Part shown: one piece after another, positions 17,516 through 26,487 of the stretch
Layout of the letters: every line of letters starts with the position of its first letter
Numbering within the stretch: position 1 is the stretch's first letter
Assembly (NCBI RefSeq): GCF_900142235.1
Contig: NZ_FRAE01000013.1
Span: 1-63,232 of the forward strand
Source of the DNA: Tepidibacter formicigenes DSM 15518
GTDB lineage: Bacteria > Bacillota > Clostridia > Peptostreptococcales > Peptostreptococcaceae
DNA: 63,232 nucleotides
Reading direction: 5' to 3'
Position numbers and translations under genes: made by a program
Notes under the pieces: generated by a model
Told to the model about the DNA's origin: nothing
The model's database searches: none
The model's input: the letters and a program-made list of their open reading frames with translations, nothing else

Positions 17516-17564
17516 GAATTGGACATGTTGGAAAGTTAATTAAAAAGGGGGGAATAAATCATTT

Positions 17565-19145
17565 ATGATAAACGTTTTAAAAAAGTTTTCTATAATTACA
17601 TTTTTGGTACTAATAATTTGTTTATTAACAGTAGGTTGTGATACTAAATCTATAGATACAAACTCATCAAATGAAGATGCTAATAAAAATTTAGTTATTA
17701 GACTTGCAGGTGGAGATTGGGGATATCCAAATCCTTATAAACATTACCCAAGAGGTCCTGGCGGGTTTAAAATGGAACTTATATTTGACAGTCTTTTAGA
17801 AAAAGATGAGAAAGGTATTATACCATGGCTCGCAAAAGACTGGAAAATTGAAAATAACGGAAAAGAATATATATTTACTTTAAGAGATAATGTAAAATGG
17901 CATGATGGAAAAAAATTTAACGCAGAAGATGTTAAATTTACATTTGATTACTATAAAAATCATTCTCCTGTTTGGAATAGTCTTTTAATAGATGGAAAAT
18001 ACATAATAGAAAATGTTGAAATTTTAAATGAAAATGAAGTAAAAATTTATGTTAATAGTTCTAATGCTACATATTTAGATAGAATAGGAAAAATGAGAAT
18101 TATTCCTAAGCATATATGGGAAAAAGTTGATGATCCTCAAAAATTTAATTCTAACAAATCTATTATAGGATGTGGACCATATAAATTCATATCATATAAT
18201 AGTGAACAAGGAACATATAAATTAGAAGCTTTTAAAGATTATTGGGGACCTAAACAAAAGGTAAGTGCTATTGAGTGGATTCCTGTAAGTGATCCTGTAC
18301 TTGCTTTTGAAAAAGGTGAAATAGATTTAATTTCAGTGTCTCCTGATATAATTTCAAGATATGAAAATAATGATGAATTTAAAATAAGTAAAAATAAACC
18401 TTTTTGGGGATATAGACTTATTTTTAATATGAATAAAAGACCTGAACTTAAAGATGTAAATCTCAGAAAAGCTTTTGCTTATGGAATAGATAGAGAAGAA
18501 ATTCTTCAAAAAGTAGGAAGAGGTTCAGGAATAGTTGCAAGTATGGGCTATATACCTAAAGGACATAGATGGTATAATGATAAAGTTGAAAAATACAGTT
18601 TAGATAGTAGCAAAGCTAAAAATTTTATTAAAGGTAAAAAATATACATTTGAACTCCTTATAGGAAATTCGAATAAAGAAGTTAAAATGGCAGAATTAAT
18701 GAAATTAACTCTTCAAAAAGTAGGGATTAATATTAACATTAAAAGTGTTGATATGAAAACTAGAGATAGTCTAGTTAAAAATTATGATTTTGAACTTGCT
18801 ATAATTGGCCATGGAGGATGGGGAAGAGACCCCGATTCATTAAGAGAATTTTATGCTTCAAATACTAAAGGAAATAAAAGTCCTGCATCAGGATGTATAC
18901 CAGGATATTACAATGAAGAAATAAATAAATTAGCTAAAAAACAAATGTATGAATTAAATCCTCAAAAAAGAAAGGAAATAATATTCAAACTTCAAGAACT
19001 TATTTCAAAAGAAGTGCCTCAAATTCCTGTATATAATACAATAGAAAATTTTCTATATAGACCTTCAAAATACAACGGTTGGATGTATAGATACGATCAT
19101 CACTATGCAGAACATTGTAAATTATCTTATTTAGAAAGAAAGTAG
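17565..19145 (+). CDS. Opp/Nik-family ABC substrate-binding lipoprotein
   Basis: The 526-residue family 5 solute-binding protein carries a lipoprotein signal (lipobox LTVGC, C25). It has the conserved FTLRDNVKWHDGKKFNAEDV region and family hallmarks such as DPQKF and the C-terminal ISKEVPQIPVYN. Such proteins bind peptides, nickel complexes or opines and feed a two-permease importer. All importer parts follow directly (permeases, fused ATPase). Ligand preference cannot be read reliably; the adjacent FmdE gene favours a metal-chelate or related small molecule. Confidence 0.88.
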   Translation: MINVLKKFSIITFLVLIICLLTVGCDTKSIDTNSSNEDANKNLVIRLAGGDWGYPNPYKHYPRGPGGFKMELIFDSLLEKDEKGIIPWLAKDWKIENNGKEYIFTLRDNVKWHDGKKFNAEDVKFTFDYYKNHSPVWNSLLIDGKYIIENVEILNENEVKIYVNSSNATYLDRIGKMRIIPKHIWEKVDDPQKFNSNKSIIGCGPYKFISYNSEQGTYKLEAFKDYWGPKQKVSAIEWIPVSDPVLAFEKGEIDLISVSPDIISRYENNDEFKISKNKPFWGYRLIFNMNKRPELKDVNLRKAFAYGIDREEILQKVGRGSGIVASMGYIPKGHRWYNDKVEKYSLDSSKAKNFIKGKKYTFELLIGNSNKEVKMAELMKLTLQKVGININIKSVDMKTRDSLVKNYDFELAIIGHGGWGRDPDSLREFYASNTKGNKSPASGCIPGYYNEEINKLAKKQMYELNPQKRKEIIFKLQELISKEVPQIPVYNTIENFLYRPSKYNGWMYRYDHHYAEHCKLSYLERK

Positions 19146-19152
19146 GAATACT

Positions 19153-20130
19153 ATGAAAAAAAAGATACTTCAAAAATTTTCACAATATTGTATTGCTTTT
19201 ATATTTATAAGCACACTAAATTTTTTTATTCCCAGGTTGATGCCTGGGGATCCTTTTACATTTCTTTCAAGTGAGAGTAATAGTGATTTAGTTACCTTTT
19301 CAGATGAACAAATTCAAAAATATAAAGCTTATTATGGACTTGACAAGCCTATAAGCGTTCAATATATAAACTATTTAAAAAATATATTTAAAGGTTATTT
19401 AGGATACAGTATAATTTTAAACCAAGAAGTTTTAAGTATAATAATGAATAGAATTTTATGGACAATATCTCTAGTATTAATTTCTACTATAATAAGTGCT
19501 ATTTTAGGAATGTTTTGGGGATGCATTTCAGCTTATTATAGAAATAAAATAATTGATAAAATTTTTTATTTTTTATTTGTTATTTTTTCTGAAATTCCAT
19601 CATTTTTAATAGGGGTATTGTTTTTATTTTACTTTTCAGCTTATTTGAAAATATTTCCTTTATCTGGAGGAATAAGTGCTTTTGCAAATTACAATTCTAT
19701 TTATGAATATATATTTGACTTAGGATATCATGCAATACTCCCAATAATAACTTTAAGTTTTACAAATATAGGAGGATTTTATCTTCTTTCAAGAAACAGT
19801 ATGATATCTGTTTTAGAAAAAGATTATATGATTACAGCAAAAGCTAAAGGACTTAATAAAAAAAGAATTATATTTTCACATGCTCTAAAAAATGCAATAC
19901 TTCCTGTAATTACAAAAATATTTTTAAATTTTGGATATGTAATTGGAGGGTCTATTTTAATAGAAAATGTATTTAATTATCCCGGAATTGGTATGCTTAT
20001 GAAAAATGCTGTATTTTACAGAGATTATCCATTAATACAAGGTATATTTTTGTTACTTGCTATAATGGTACTTACAATGAATTTATTTGCAGATTTAATA
20101 TACAAAAAATTAGATCCGAGGTTGAAGTAA
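19153..20130 (+). CDS. ABC permease, OppB/NikB type
   Basis: A 325-residue inner-membrane permease with about six helices. It starts with the OppB-like pattern FIFISTLNFFIPRLMPGDPF, has an extracellular loop after helix 1 (DLVTFSDEQIQKYKAYYGLD) and the EAA-type coupling loop near DYMITAKAKGLNKKRI. It begins 7 nt after the binding-protein gene and ends 1 nt before the next permease start, typical of translational coupling. It forms the channel with the following OppC-like protein. Confidence 0.9.
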   Translation: MKKKILQKFSQYCIAFIFISTLNFFIPRLMPGDPFTFLSSESNSDLVTFSDEQIQKYKAYYGLDKPISVQYINYLKNIFKGYLGYSIILNQEVLSIIMNRILWTISLVLISTIISAILGMFWGCISAYYRNKIIDKIFYFLFVIFSEIPSFLIGVLFLFYFSAYLKIFPLSGGISAFANYNSIYEYIFDLGYHAILPIITLSFTNIGGFYLLSRNSMISVLEKDYMITAKAKGLNKKRIIFSHALKNAILPVITKIFLNFGYVIGGSILIENVFNYPGIGMLMKNAVFYRDYPLIQGIFLLLAIMVLTMNLFADLIYKKLDPRLK

Positions 20131-20131
20131 T

Positions 20132-20968
20132 ATGAAAAAAATATTGAATTTTATAAAAGGATTCTCAATAATTGGAAAAATTTCCATTTTGATTTTTATA
20201 GTCATTATTTTTATAGCTATATTTTCTCCTTATTTATTAAAAACTTCACATATTTTACCTTCAGGTAATTCTTTAGAACCTCCATCTAAAAACCACATAT
20301 TGGGAACTGATGATATAGGAATTGATTTGTATTCTCAATTATGTTACGGAGTAAGAATGAGTATAATTATAGGATTGGGTACAGCTTTTTTATCGATATT
20401 AATAGGAAGCATTATTGGTATTTTATCAGGATATTTAGGAGGATGGATAGATAATTTTTTAATGAGATTTACAGATATGATGATAACTTTGCCAGATCTT
20501 CCTACTATGATTGTTCTTGGAGCTTTTTTTGGTCCTAGTATAAAAAATATAATTCTTGTTTTAAGTGTTTTTTCATGGACTTCACTTGCTAGAATAATAC
20601 GCTCTAAAATTTTATCCATAAAAGAAGAAAATTATATAAAAGTAGTAAGAGGGTATGGAGGTGGATTTTTTTATATTACTATAAATCATTTCCTACCTCA
20701 AATCTATCCTATAATTATGGTAAGTTTTATTAGACTTGTCAGTAAAGCTATAATTGCCGAAGCATCTCTTTCTTTTTTAGGATTAGGAGATCCTACTTCA
20801 AAAAGTTGGGGACTTATTCTTCATTATGCTTTAAATTTTACAGGAATATATTTTACCCCTTATTGGAAGTGGTGGGTACTTTCTCCTCTTATAGCTATTC
20901 TCATCATAGTTATTTCTATAGCTTTTATCGGCAGAGAATTTGAAAATAAATTTAATTATAAATTATAA
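20132..20968 (+). CDS. ABC permease, OppC/NikC type
   Basis: The 278-residue partner permease has an N-terminal helix (about 15-37), the HILGTDDIGIDLYSQLCYG motif typical of OppC/NikC, and the coupling loop ENYIKVVRGYGGG. About six helices are predicted by eye. It lies between the OppB-like permease and the fused ATPase in one operon. Together with these it makes a full importer. Confidence 0.9.
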   Translation: MKKILNFIKGFSIIGKISILIFIVIIFIAIFSPYLLKTSHILPSGNSLEPPSKNHILGTDDIGIDLYSQLCYGVRMSIIIGLGTAFLSILIGSIIGILSGYLGGWIDNFLMRFTDMMITLPDLPTMIVLGAFFGPSIKNIILVLSVFSWTSLARIIRSKILSIKEENYIKVVRGYGGGFFYITINHFLPQIYPIIMVSFIRLVSKAIIAEASLSFLGLGDPTSKSWGLILHYALNFTGIYFTPYWKWWVLSPLIAILIIVISIAFIGREFENKFNYKL

Positions 20969-20983
20969 AAAAGAGGTATGAAT

Positions 20984-22696
20984 ATGAAAAATACATTGCT
21001 TGAAATTAAAAATCTTAAAATTACATATAATTCAAAAGATAATACAGTGGAAGCTGTAAAAGGAATTTCTTTTAATATTAATAAAGGGGAAACATTAGGT
21101 ATTATAGGAGAATCTGGAAGTGGTAAAAGTTCAATAGCCATGGCTATAACATCTTTACTCGACAATAAGGCAAAAATAAGTGGAGAAATAATTTACAATG
21201 GTATAGATATTACAAAACTTTCAGAAAAAGAAAAAAACAAATATAGATGGAATAAAATTGCTATTGTATTCCAAAACAGATTAGAAGTTTTAAATCCAGT
21301 ACTTACTATTAAAGAACAAATTGAAGAAACATTAAAAGAACATACTAATTTTTCTAAAGAAAAAATAAAAAATAAAATACAATCACTTTTAAATATGGTT
21401 GGGCTCGATGAAATATGGATTAACAGGTATCCTCATGAGCTTTCAGGAGGTATGAGGCAAAAAGTTTTAATAGCCATGGCTATCGCTTGTGACCCAGAGC
21501 TTTTAATATTAGATGAACCAACTTGTGCACTTGATCCAATATCTAGAAATCAAATTATAAATTTATTAAAAAACATACAAAGTAAAAATAAATTTTCTAT
21601 GATAATAATATCTCATGAAATCTCTACAATAATTAAAATTACTTTAAATATAGAAGTTCTCTATAAAGGATACATATTAGAGGAAGGATTAACAAAAGAA
21701 GTTATTAAAAATCCTATGCATCCATATACAAGAGGACTTATAAATTCATCTCCTGAAGTAAATCCATATCATGATTTATGGGGAATACCATCAAATATAA
21801 AAAATAAAAAAAATAACGGTTGTGTTTTTTATGAAAGATGTAATCAATCTATAGATAAATGTTTTAATAATATTCCGATTTTAGAATACGTATCATTAGA
21901 AAGAAAAGTAGCATGTAATCGAGGAGGGATAGTTACTGTACTTGAAGCTAAAAATATAAACAAAACTTATAAACTAAAAAATAAATTAATAAAAGCATGT
22001 AAAAATTGCAATATTGATCTTAAATCTGGAGAAATAATTGCATTAATAGGACAATCTGGTTCAGGCAAAACTACTCTTGCAAATATTATTTCAGGTTATT
22101 TAAAACAAGACAGCGGAATTGTATTATTTGAAGGAAACAAAATAAACAAATATGAAACAATAAGACAGAAAAAGGGCATTCAAATGGTATTTCAAGACCC
22201 TTTTTCTTCTATAAATGAAAATTTTACTGTTGAAAATGCAATAAAAGAACCTCTAGATATACTGAAAATAGAAAAAGAAGAAAAAAGAAAAGACAGCGTA
22301 ATAAAAGCACTAAAAAATGTTCAACTTCCTACTGATAATGAATTCATAAATAAAAAAATATATACTCTAAGTGGAGGACAAAGGCAGAGAATTGCCATTG
22401 CTAGAAGTTTAATAATGGAACCAAAAGTTTTAATTGCTGATGAAATAAGTTCTATGCTAGATCCTTCAACAAAAGCTAATATACTGAGATTATTAAAAGA
22501 ACTTCAAAATAAAAATGGATTTTCAATGATATATATAACTCATGATTTAACTATTGCTAGAAAAATAGCAAATAGAATTTTTATAATGAATGATGGAGAA
22601 ATTATAGAAAATGGAATAAGTACAGACATATTTAACAACCCTAAATGTAATTTTACTAAAACCTTATTAAAAGAAGGATTGTTTGAAACTATCTAA
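20984..22696 (+). CDS. Fused OppD-OppF type ABC importer ATPase
   Basis: A 570-residue polypeptide joins both ATPases that are usually separate. Half 1 has Walker A GESGSGKSS, signature LSGGMRQKVLIA and Walker B LLILDEPTCALD, then the oligopeptide-family cysteine segment (CVFYERC ... CF ... AC). Half 2 has GQSGSGKTT, LSGGQRQRIAIA and VLIADEISSMLD, where the usual DEPTS reads DEISS. ATG at 20984 is preferred because AAGAGG at 20971-20976 abuts the earlier ATG at 20978. The 3' end overlaps the convergent next gene by 8 nt with no terminator visible between. Confidence 0.9.
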   Translation: MKNTLLEIKNLKITYNSKDNTVEAVKGISFNINKGETLGIIGESGSGKSSIAMAITSLLDNKAKISGEIIYNGIDITKLSEKEKNKYRWNKIAIVFQNRLEVLNPVLTIKEQIEETLKEHTNFSKEKIKNKIQSLLNMVGLDEIWINRYPHELSGGMRQKVLIAMAIACDPELLILDEPTCALDPISRNQIINLLKNIQSKNKFSMIIISHEISTIIKITLNIEVLYKGYILEEGLTKEVIKNPMHPYTRGLINSSPEVNPYHDLWGIPSNIKNKKNNGCVFYERCNQSIDKCFNNIPILEYVSLERKVACNRGGIVTVLEAKNINKTYKLKNKLIKACKNCNIDLKSGEIIALIGQSGSGKTTLANIISGYLKQDSGIVLFEGNKINKYETIRQKKGIQMVFQDPFSSINENFTVENAIKEPLDILKIEKEEKRKDSVIKALKNVQLPTDNEFINKKIYTLSGGQRQRIAIARSLIMEPKVLIADEISSMLDPSTKANILRLLKELQNKNGFSMIYITHDLTIARKIANRIFIMNDGEIIENGISTDIFNNPKCNFTKTLLKEGLFETI

Positions 22697-23231
22697 TATA
22701 ATATTTAAAAATAACAATTATAAACACAATTATTATTATAGTTAAAAATGAATACATAAACATTTCAAAAAAACCGAGTCTTGACATACTAAAATGACTG
22801 CTATTTCTGTAATTTGTATGTACATAAGGAATATTTATTTTAACAGTTTTATCTGCATTTTTAATATCACCATGATTATCTTGTGGGTATATAGTATTTG
22901 TATTGTTATTTTTTTTAGAATTAGAAAAGCTTCCTGTTTTCATTTTACCATTTGTTGATTTACTATTATTAGAATTAGAAAAATTACCTGATTTTAACCC
23001 GCTACTTGTCGATTTACTTGTCTTATTCCAAGAACTAGAACTAGTAGTTTTTTTAACACCTGAAAAACTACTAGTTTTTGGTTTGGAAAAACTATTGGAT
23101 TTTGCATATACTATACCTATATTACTTTGATTATTATTAAAATACACAATACTACCAATTATTACATTTGAAAATAAAAATGCCAATATAAAAAAAATCA
23201 TTAAAAAACATTTTTTAAAATTTTTGCTCAT
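22689..23231 (-). CDS. Ser/Asn/Lys-rich two-helix membrane protein, unknown
   Basis: This 180-residue protein has an N-terminal hydrophobic segment (about 9-34), then a low-complexity extracellular-type stretch rich in S, T, N and K (about 45-115, with imperfect repeats of the kind SGNFSNSNNSKS), and a C-terminal helix (about 155-177). No catalytic motif is visible. It is the last gene of a leftward group with PspA, a Cys-rich protein and a YbjQ protein, so an envelope role is likely. The family was not recognised. Confidence 0.6.
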   Translation of the reverse strand: MSKNFKKCFLMIFFILAFLFSNVIIGSIVYFNNNQSNIGIVYAKSNSFSKPKTSSFSGVKKTTSSSSWNKTSKSTSSGLKSGNFSNSNNSKSTNGKMKTGSFSNSKKNNNTNTIYPQDNHGDIKNADKTVKINIPYVHTNYRNSSHFSMSRLGFFEMFMYSFLTIIIIVFIIVIFKYYIR

Positions 23232-23252
23232 TAAATTTCAACCCCTGAATTT

Positions 23253-23915
23253 TTATTCTAAATTACAAGAACTAAATATTTGTGCAATATAATCAAACTC
23301 TTCAACATCTATAATTTCTCCGTAACTATCTTCTATAATTCCTGGATAATAATATAAAATATATTTTTCATTAAAATCATTAATATTTCTAATTACTATA
23401 TACCTTTTGTCTTTGCTTATATCTTGTATAGTAGCTAATACTTCGTATTTATCTTTTTCCCCTGTGTTATTATTAATTAAATCTAATATAAAGTTATGAT
23501 GAGCAGTTACATTTATTTTTTCATGATCACAATATACTATTTTAGAATCAAATCTACATCCTAAACACGTGTCAAAATTACATTCTTTCACACAATTTAA
23601 GCATGAGCATTTTAAGCAGTTGTTTAACTGCTTAAAATCTCTATCATGCTCAATTTTATATTTGATTAAATCATTTTTATATTTATCTTTATTATTAAAT
23701 AATTTGAATATGCTCTTTTTGTTTAATTTATCATTTGTATTTTTTATCAAATCTAAATAATCTTTAATAACACTAAGTTTTGATACGTATTTTCTCTTAG
23801 AAATATTTTCTTTTGATATAAAATCTGATATATTATCTATTGCATAATTTATGTCTATGTATATTTTTTCGTATTTATCTTGCTCTTCTTTTAAAAAATT
23901 TTCTATATTATCCAT
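23253..23915 (-). CDS. Unknown protein with a cysteine-rich metal-binding-like core
   Basis: A 220-residue protein has a helical charged N-terminal half (about 1-90), a cysteine cluster (CLKCSCLNCVKEC, then CLGC and YCDHEK; about 95-135) and a beta-rich C-terminal half. The eight or more cysteines suggest one or two zinc or Fe-S sites. ATG at 23915 is chosen because AGGTGA overlaps the upstream GTG at 23924. It starts 12 nt after the PspA gene. No family is recognised; a partner of PspA in membrane-stress response is a guess from context. Confidence 0.6.
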   Translation of the reverse strand: MDNIENFLKEEQDKYEKIYIDINYAIDNISDFISKENISKRKYVSKLSVIKDYLDLIKNTNDKLNKKSIFKLFNNKDKYKNDLIKYKIEHDRDFKQLNNCLKCSCLNCVKECNFDTCLGCRFDSKIVYCDHEKINVTAHHNFILDLINNNTGEKDKYEVLATIQDISKDKRYIVIRNINDFNEKYILYYYPGIIEDSYGEIIDVEEFDYIAQIFSSCNLE

Positions 23916-23927
23916 TTTAATCACCTA

Positions 23928-24587
23928 TTATGATTGATTTTTATATTTTTGAAGTTCTGCATCTAAATCTATTTCACTTTCTAATTTTTCAAATTCCTTA
24001 TCCAGTGACATTGAATTATCTTTTAGCTCAGCAATACCTTCAGCTAAAGCTTCTTTACTTTGAATTTTTCTTTCTATATCATCTATATTTATACTATTAT
24101 GACCTGCATCTATATTTGATAGTATTTCATTTACTTTCTTAGAAGCTTCAGCACTATTAAGTCTGGCAGCTACTTCATCTCTATACTGTCTAGTTTTTAT
24201 TATTTCTTCTTCTAAACTTATTAATTTTTTCTTTAATTCATCAGCTTTAGCTCTAGATTCTTCATAAGATTTTTTTAAACTTTCATATTTTTTCTCTAAA
24301 TCTAATTTTCTTTGTAAAGCTTTTTTAGCTAATTCTTCATTGTTTTTACTTAAAGCTAGTTTAATTTTTTCATCATAATCTCGAACTTCTTTTTGTACCT
24401 GTTCTAATTGTTTTTTTATAGTATGACAATTTCCTATAACCTCAGCAGAAGAAAGTTTTGCTTTGTTTAAACTTTCTTCCATTTCTCTAATTTTTAAATC
24501 TAAAAGTTCAATCGGATTTTCTATATTGTCAAGTGCTGAATTAGCTTTTCCTCTTATTATATTACTTATCCTTTTAAAAATTCCCAT
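23928..24587 (-). CDS. pspA: PspA/IM30 (Vipp1-like) membrane-stress protein
   Basis: A 219-residue protein that is almost wholly alpha-helical coiled coil after an amphipathic start (MGIFKRISNIIRGKANSALDN). This is the PspA/IM30 pattern: an N-terminal amphipathic helix that inserts into stressed membranes, then long helices that build ESCRT-III-like rods. The IENPIELLDLKIREMEESL segment is a family landmark. ATG follows GGAGGG. It is co-directional with YbjQ (upstream) and the Cys-rich protein (downstream). Confidence 0.9.
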   Translation of the reverse strand: MGIFKRISNIIRGKANSALDNIENPIELLDLKIREMEESLNKAKLSSAEVIGNCHTIKKQLEQVQKEVRDYDEKIKLALSKNNEELAKKALQRKLDLEKKYESLKKSYEESRAKADELKKKLISLEEEIIKTRQYRDEVAARLNSAEASKKVNEILSNIDAGHNSINIDDIERKIQSKEALAEGIAELKDNSMSLDKEFEKLESEIDLDAELQKYKNQS

Positions 24588-24611
24588 TTTTATCCCTCCA
24601 ACTTATTAATT

Positions 24612-24932
24612 TTATTCAAATACGACAGCAGTTCCAGAAACTGTAACCATCATAATGCTTCCACTTTGACCTAAAACTTCGTAATCAACATCAATTCCTA
24701 TTATAGCATCTGCTCCTAAATTTCTAGCTTTTATTTTCATTTCTTCTATAGCTTCTTCTCTAGCTTTTATAAGTTCATTTTCGTAAGATTGAGATCTTCC
24801 ACCAAATATATCTCTAATTCCTGCCATAAAATCTTTAACTATATTTACTCCTGTTATAATTTCACCAAATACTACTCCTTTATATTCCTTAATTTTTTTT
24901 CCTTCGATATTGTTAGTTGTAGTAATTATCAT
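24612..24932 (-). CDS. YbjQ family protein (UPF0145)
   Basis: This 106-residue beta-alpha-beta protein has the YbjQ landmarks [42 protein letters not shown] and [15 protein letters not shown]. The family forms ring-like homo-oligomers, and its role is unsettled though often linked to heavy metals. ATG follows AAGGAG. It heads the PspA gene group. A long palindrome (24992-25018) lies 60 bp upstream and may control it. Confidence 0.88.
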   Translation of the reverse strand: MIITTTNNIEGKKIKEYKGVVFGEIITGVNIVKDFMAGIRDIFGGRSQSYENELIKAREEAIEEMKIKARNLGADAIIGIDVDYEVLGQSGSIMMVTVSGTAVVFE

Positions 24933-24991
24933 TTAATACACTCCTTTTATTTTGAAATTTAATTATTACAAAATGTGATTTTTAAAATTTT

Positions 24992-25018
24992 GATAAGTAG
25001 TTTTGAAAACTACTTATC
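24992..25018. promoter_or_regulatory. 27 bp palindrome upstream of the YbjQ-PspA group
   Basis: Arms GATAAGTAGTTTT and AAAACTACTTATC flank a single central G, with no mismatch. It lies between the divergent YbjQ and DUF1836 genes. It may be an operator; as RNA the loop would be too tight for all 13 pairs, and no U-run of terminator quality follows on either strand. Confidence 0.5.
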
Positions 25019-25217
25019 CGTATGTTTATATAATAATATATAGTTGAAATTATGCAAAGTTCTATTTTTTAATATTATCGACCAATTTTTATAATTATAA
25101 AAGATTATCTTATTAATACTTTGATTTTCTTAAATTTTCTAAAAATATTATGTTATAAGTTATGTATATATTGATATATGGTTTTAAATACTATATTATA
25201 TAAGTGAGGTGATATTT

Positions 25218-25820
25218 ATGATAAATGAAAATGAGTTAATTAAATTGATAAAAGGTTTGTGTTTAGACGATAAAGTTCTTTTATCGGATATTCCTGATTT
25301 AAAATTATATATGGATCAAGTAACTAATTTTATAGATGAAAAACTAGGAAATTTAAAAAGACATGAGGATGATAAAATTCTAACTAAAACAATGATTAAC
25401 AATTATACAAAACAAGGTCTTTTAATGCCTCCCAAAAATAAAAAATATACTAAACAACATATTATATTAATGATTTTGGTGTATTATTTAAAACAAATAT
25501 TAACATTAGACGATATTAAAGAATTATTTAATCCGATTTTAAAAGATATGACAGATACAGAAGATGATGTCATATCTTTAAATGACATTTACTCTATTTT
25601 TTTAGAACTTAAAGACAATGAAATTGATGATTTTGAAGATTCTATTTCTAGAAATATACATTCCATAAAAGAAAAAGTTGATAATTTAGACAGTGAAAGT
25701 CAAAATTTAGCCCAGTTATTTTTAATAGTTATAATGTTGGTCGCTCAGGCTAATGCTCAAAAAAGATTAGCAGAAAAAATTATTGATACTTATTTTAAAA
25801 ATACAGATTATGGTAAATAG
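25218..25820 (+). CDS. DUF1836 family protein with MerR-like helix-turn-helix
   Basis: A 200-residue protein contains the DUF1836 core: TKTMINNYTKQGLLMPPKNKKYTKQHIILMILVYYLKQIL (about 50-90). It resembles the MerR winged helix, where YTKQHI is the wing-proximal part. The rest is helical and acidic. Likely a DNA-binding or regulatory protein; targets are unknown. ATG at 25218 is chosen over the GTG at 25209, which lies inside the GAGGTGA ribosome site. It is closed by a terminator. Confidence 0.78.
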   Translation: MINENELIKLIKGLCLDDKVLLSDIPDLKLYMDQVTNFIDEKLGNLKRHEDDKILTKTMINNYTKQGLLMPPKNKKYTKQHIILMILVYYLKQILTLDDIKELFNPILKDMTDTEDDVISLNDIYSIFLELKDNEIDDFEDSISRNIHSIKEKVDNLDSESQNLAQLFLIVIMLVAQANAQKRLAEKIIDTYFKNTDYGK

Positions 25821-25895
25821 ATTATTTAGAAGTATTTGATATATAGACATATTTGCTATATTTTGATAAAGATTAACGTGAAAATGAAAAAATTT

Positions 25896-25931
25896 AGCAT
25901 TTCGTAACATTTATTACGGAATGCTTTTTTA
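25896..25931 (+). terminator. Terminator after the DUF1836 gene
   Basis: AGCATTTCGTAA pairs with TTACGGAATGCT (one G-T pair), followed by TTTTTT. Confidence 0.85.
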
Positions 25932-26007
25932 TTTTATTATATACTTATATTAAAGAACTTGATATATATATTATTTTTAATATAGAAAAATGTAAGGAGG
26001 AATAACT

Positions 26008-26487
26008 ATGATTTCAACTGTATTATTGATTTTAAGCACCATTATTGCACTTGGAATTTCCTTAAAAAAAGATAAGAATAAAACAATTCAATCTATTGGA
26101 AAAGCGAGAGGAATGATGGGAGGGATGATTTCTGATATTATAGGTATTTTATTACTCATTGGACTAATTTTGGCGCTTATTCCACCAGATAAAATTCGTT
26201 TGGTTTTAGGTGGAGAAAATCTAATTTTAACTACTGTCGGAGCTGCTACTATAGGAACAATTACTCTTATTCCAGCATTTGTTGCATTTCCTCTTATAGG
26301 TTCACTCAAAGATAGTGGAGCTAATATTCTAGTGCTAACAGCTTTTCTGACAACATTGACAATGGTTGGATTTATTACATTTCCTATTGAGAAAGATATA
26401 TTTGGAAAAAAATTTGCCACATGGAGAAATATTATTAGCTTTATAACAGCAATTTTGATTGCATTAGGAATGGGGGTTATTCTATGA
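26008..26487 (+). CDS. Permease half-protein, YraQ/ArsP_1-like (first part)
   Basis: A 159-residue membrane protein with about four helices (1-18, 40-60, 70-95, 105-125 and a last one 140-158). The GGMISDIIGILLLIGLILALIPPDKI and VLTAFLTTLTMVGFITFPIE stretches resemble half of the PF03773 permease family. Its TGA stop overlaps the ATG of the next gene (ATGA, 26484-26487), so the two halves are translationally coupled and probably form one transporter. The substrate is unknown; relatives include organoarsenical exporters. ATG follows AAGGAGG. Confidence 0.72.
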   Translation: MISTVLLILSTIIALGISLKKDKNKTIQSIGKARGMMGGMISDIIGILLLIGLILALIPPDKIRLVLGGENLILTTVGAATIGTITLIPAFVAFPLIGSLKDSGANILVLTAFLTTLTMVGFITFPIEKDIFGKKFATWRNIISFITAILIALGMGVIL

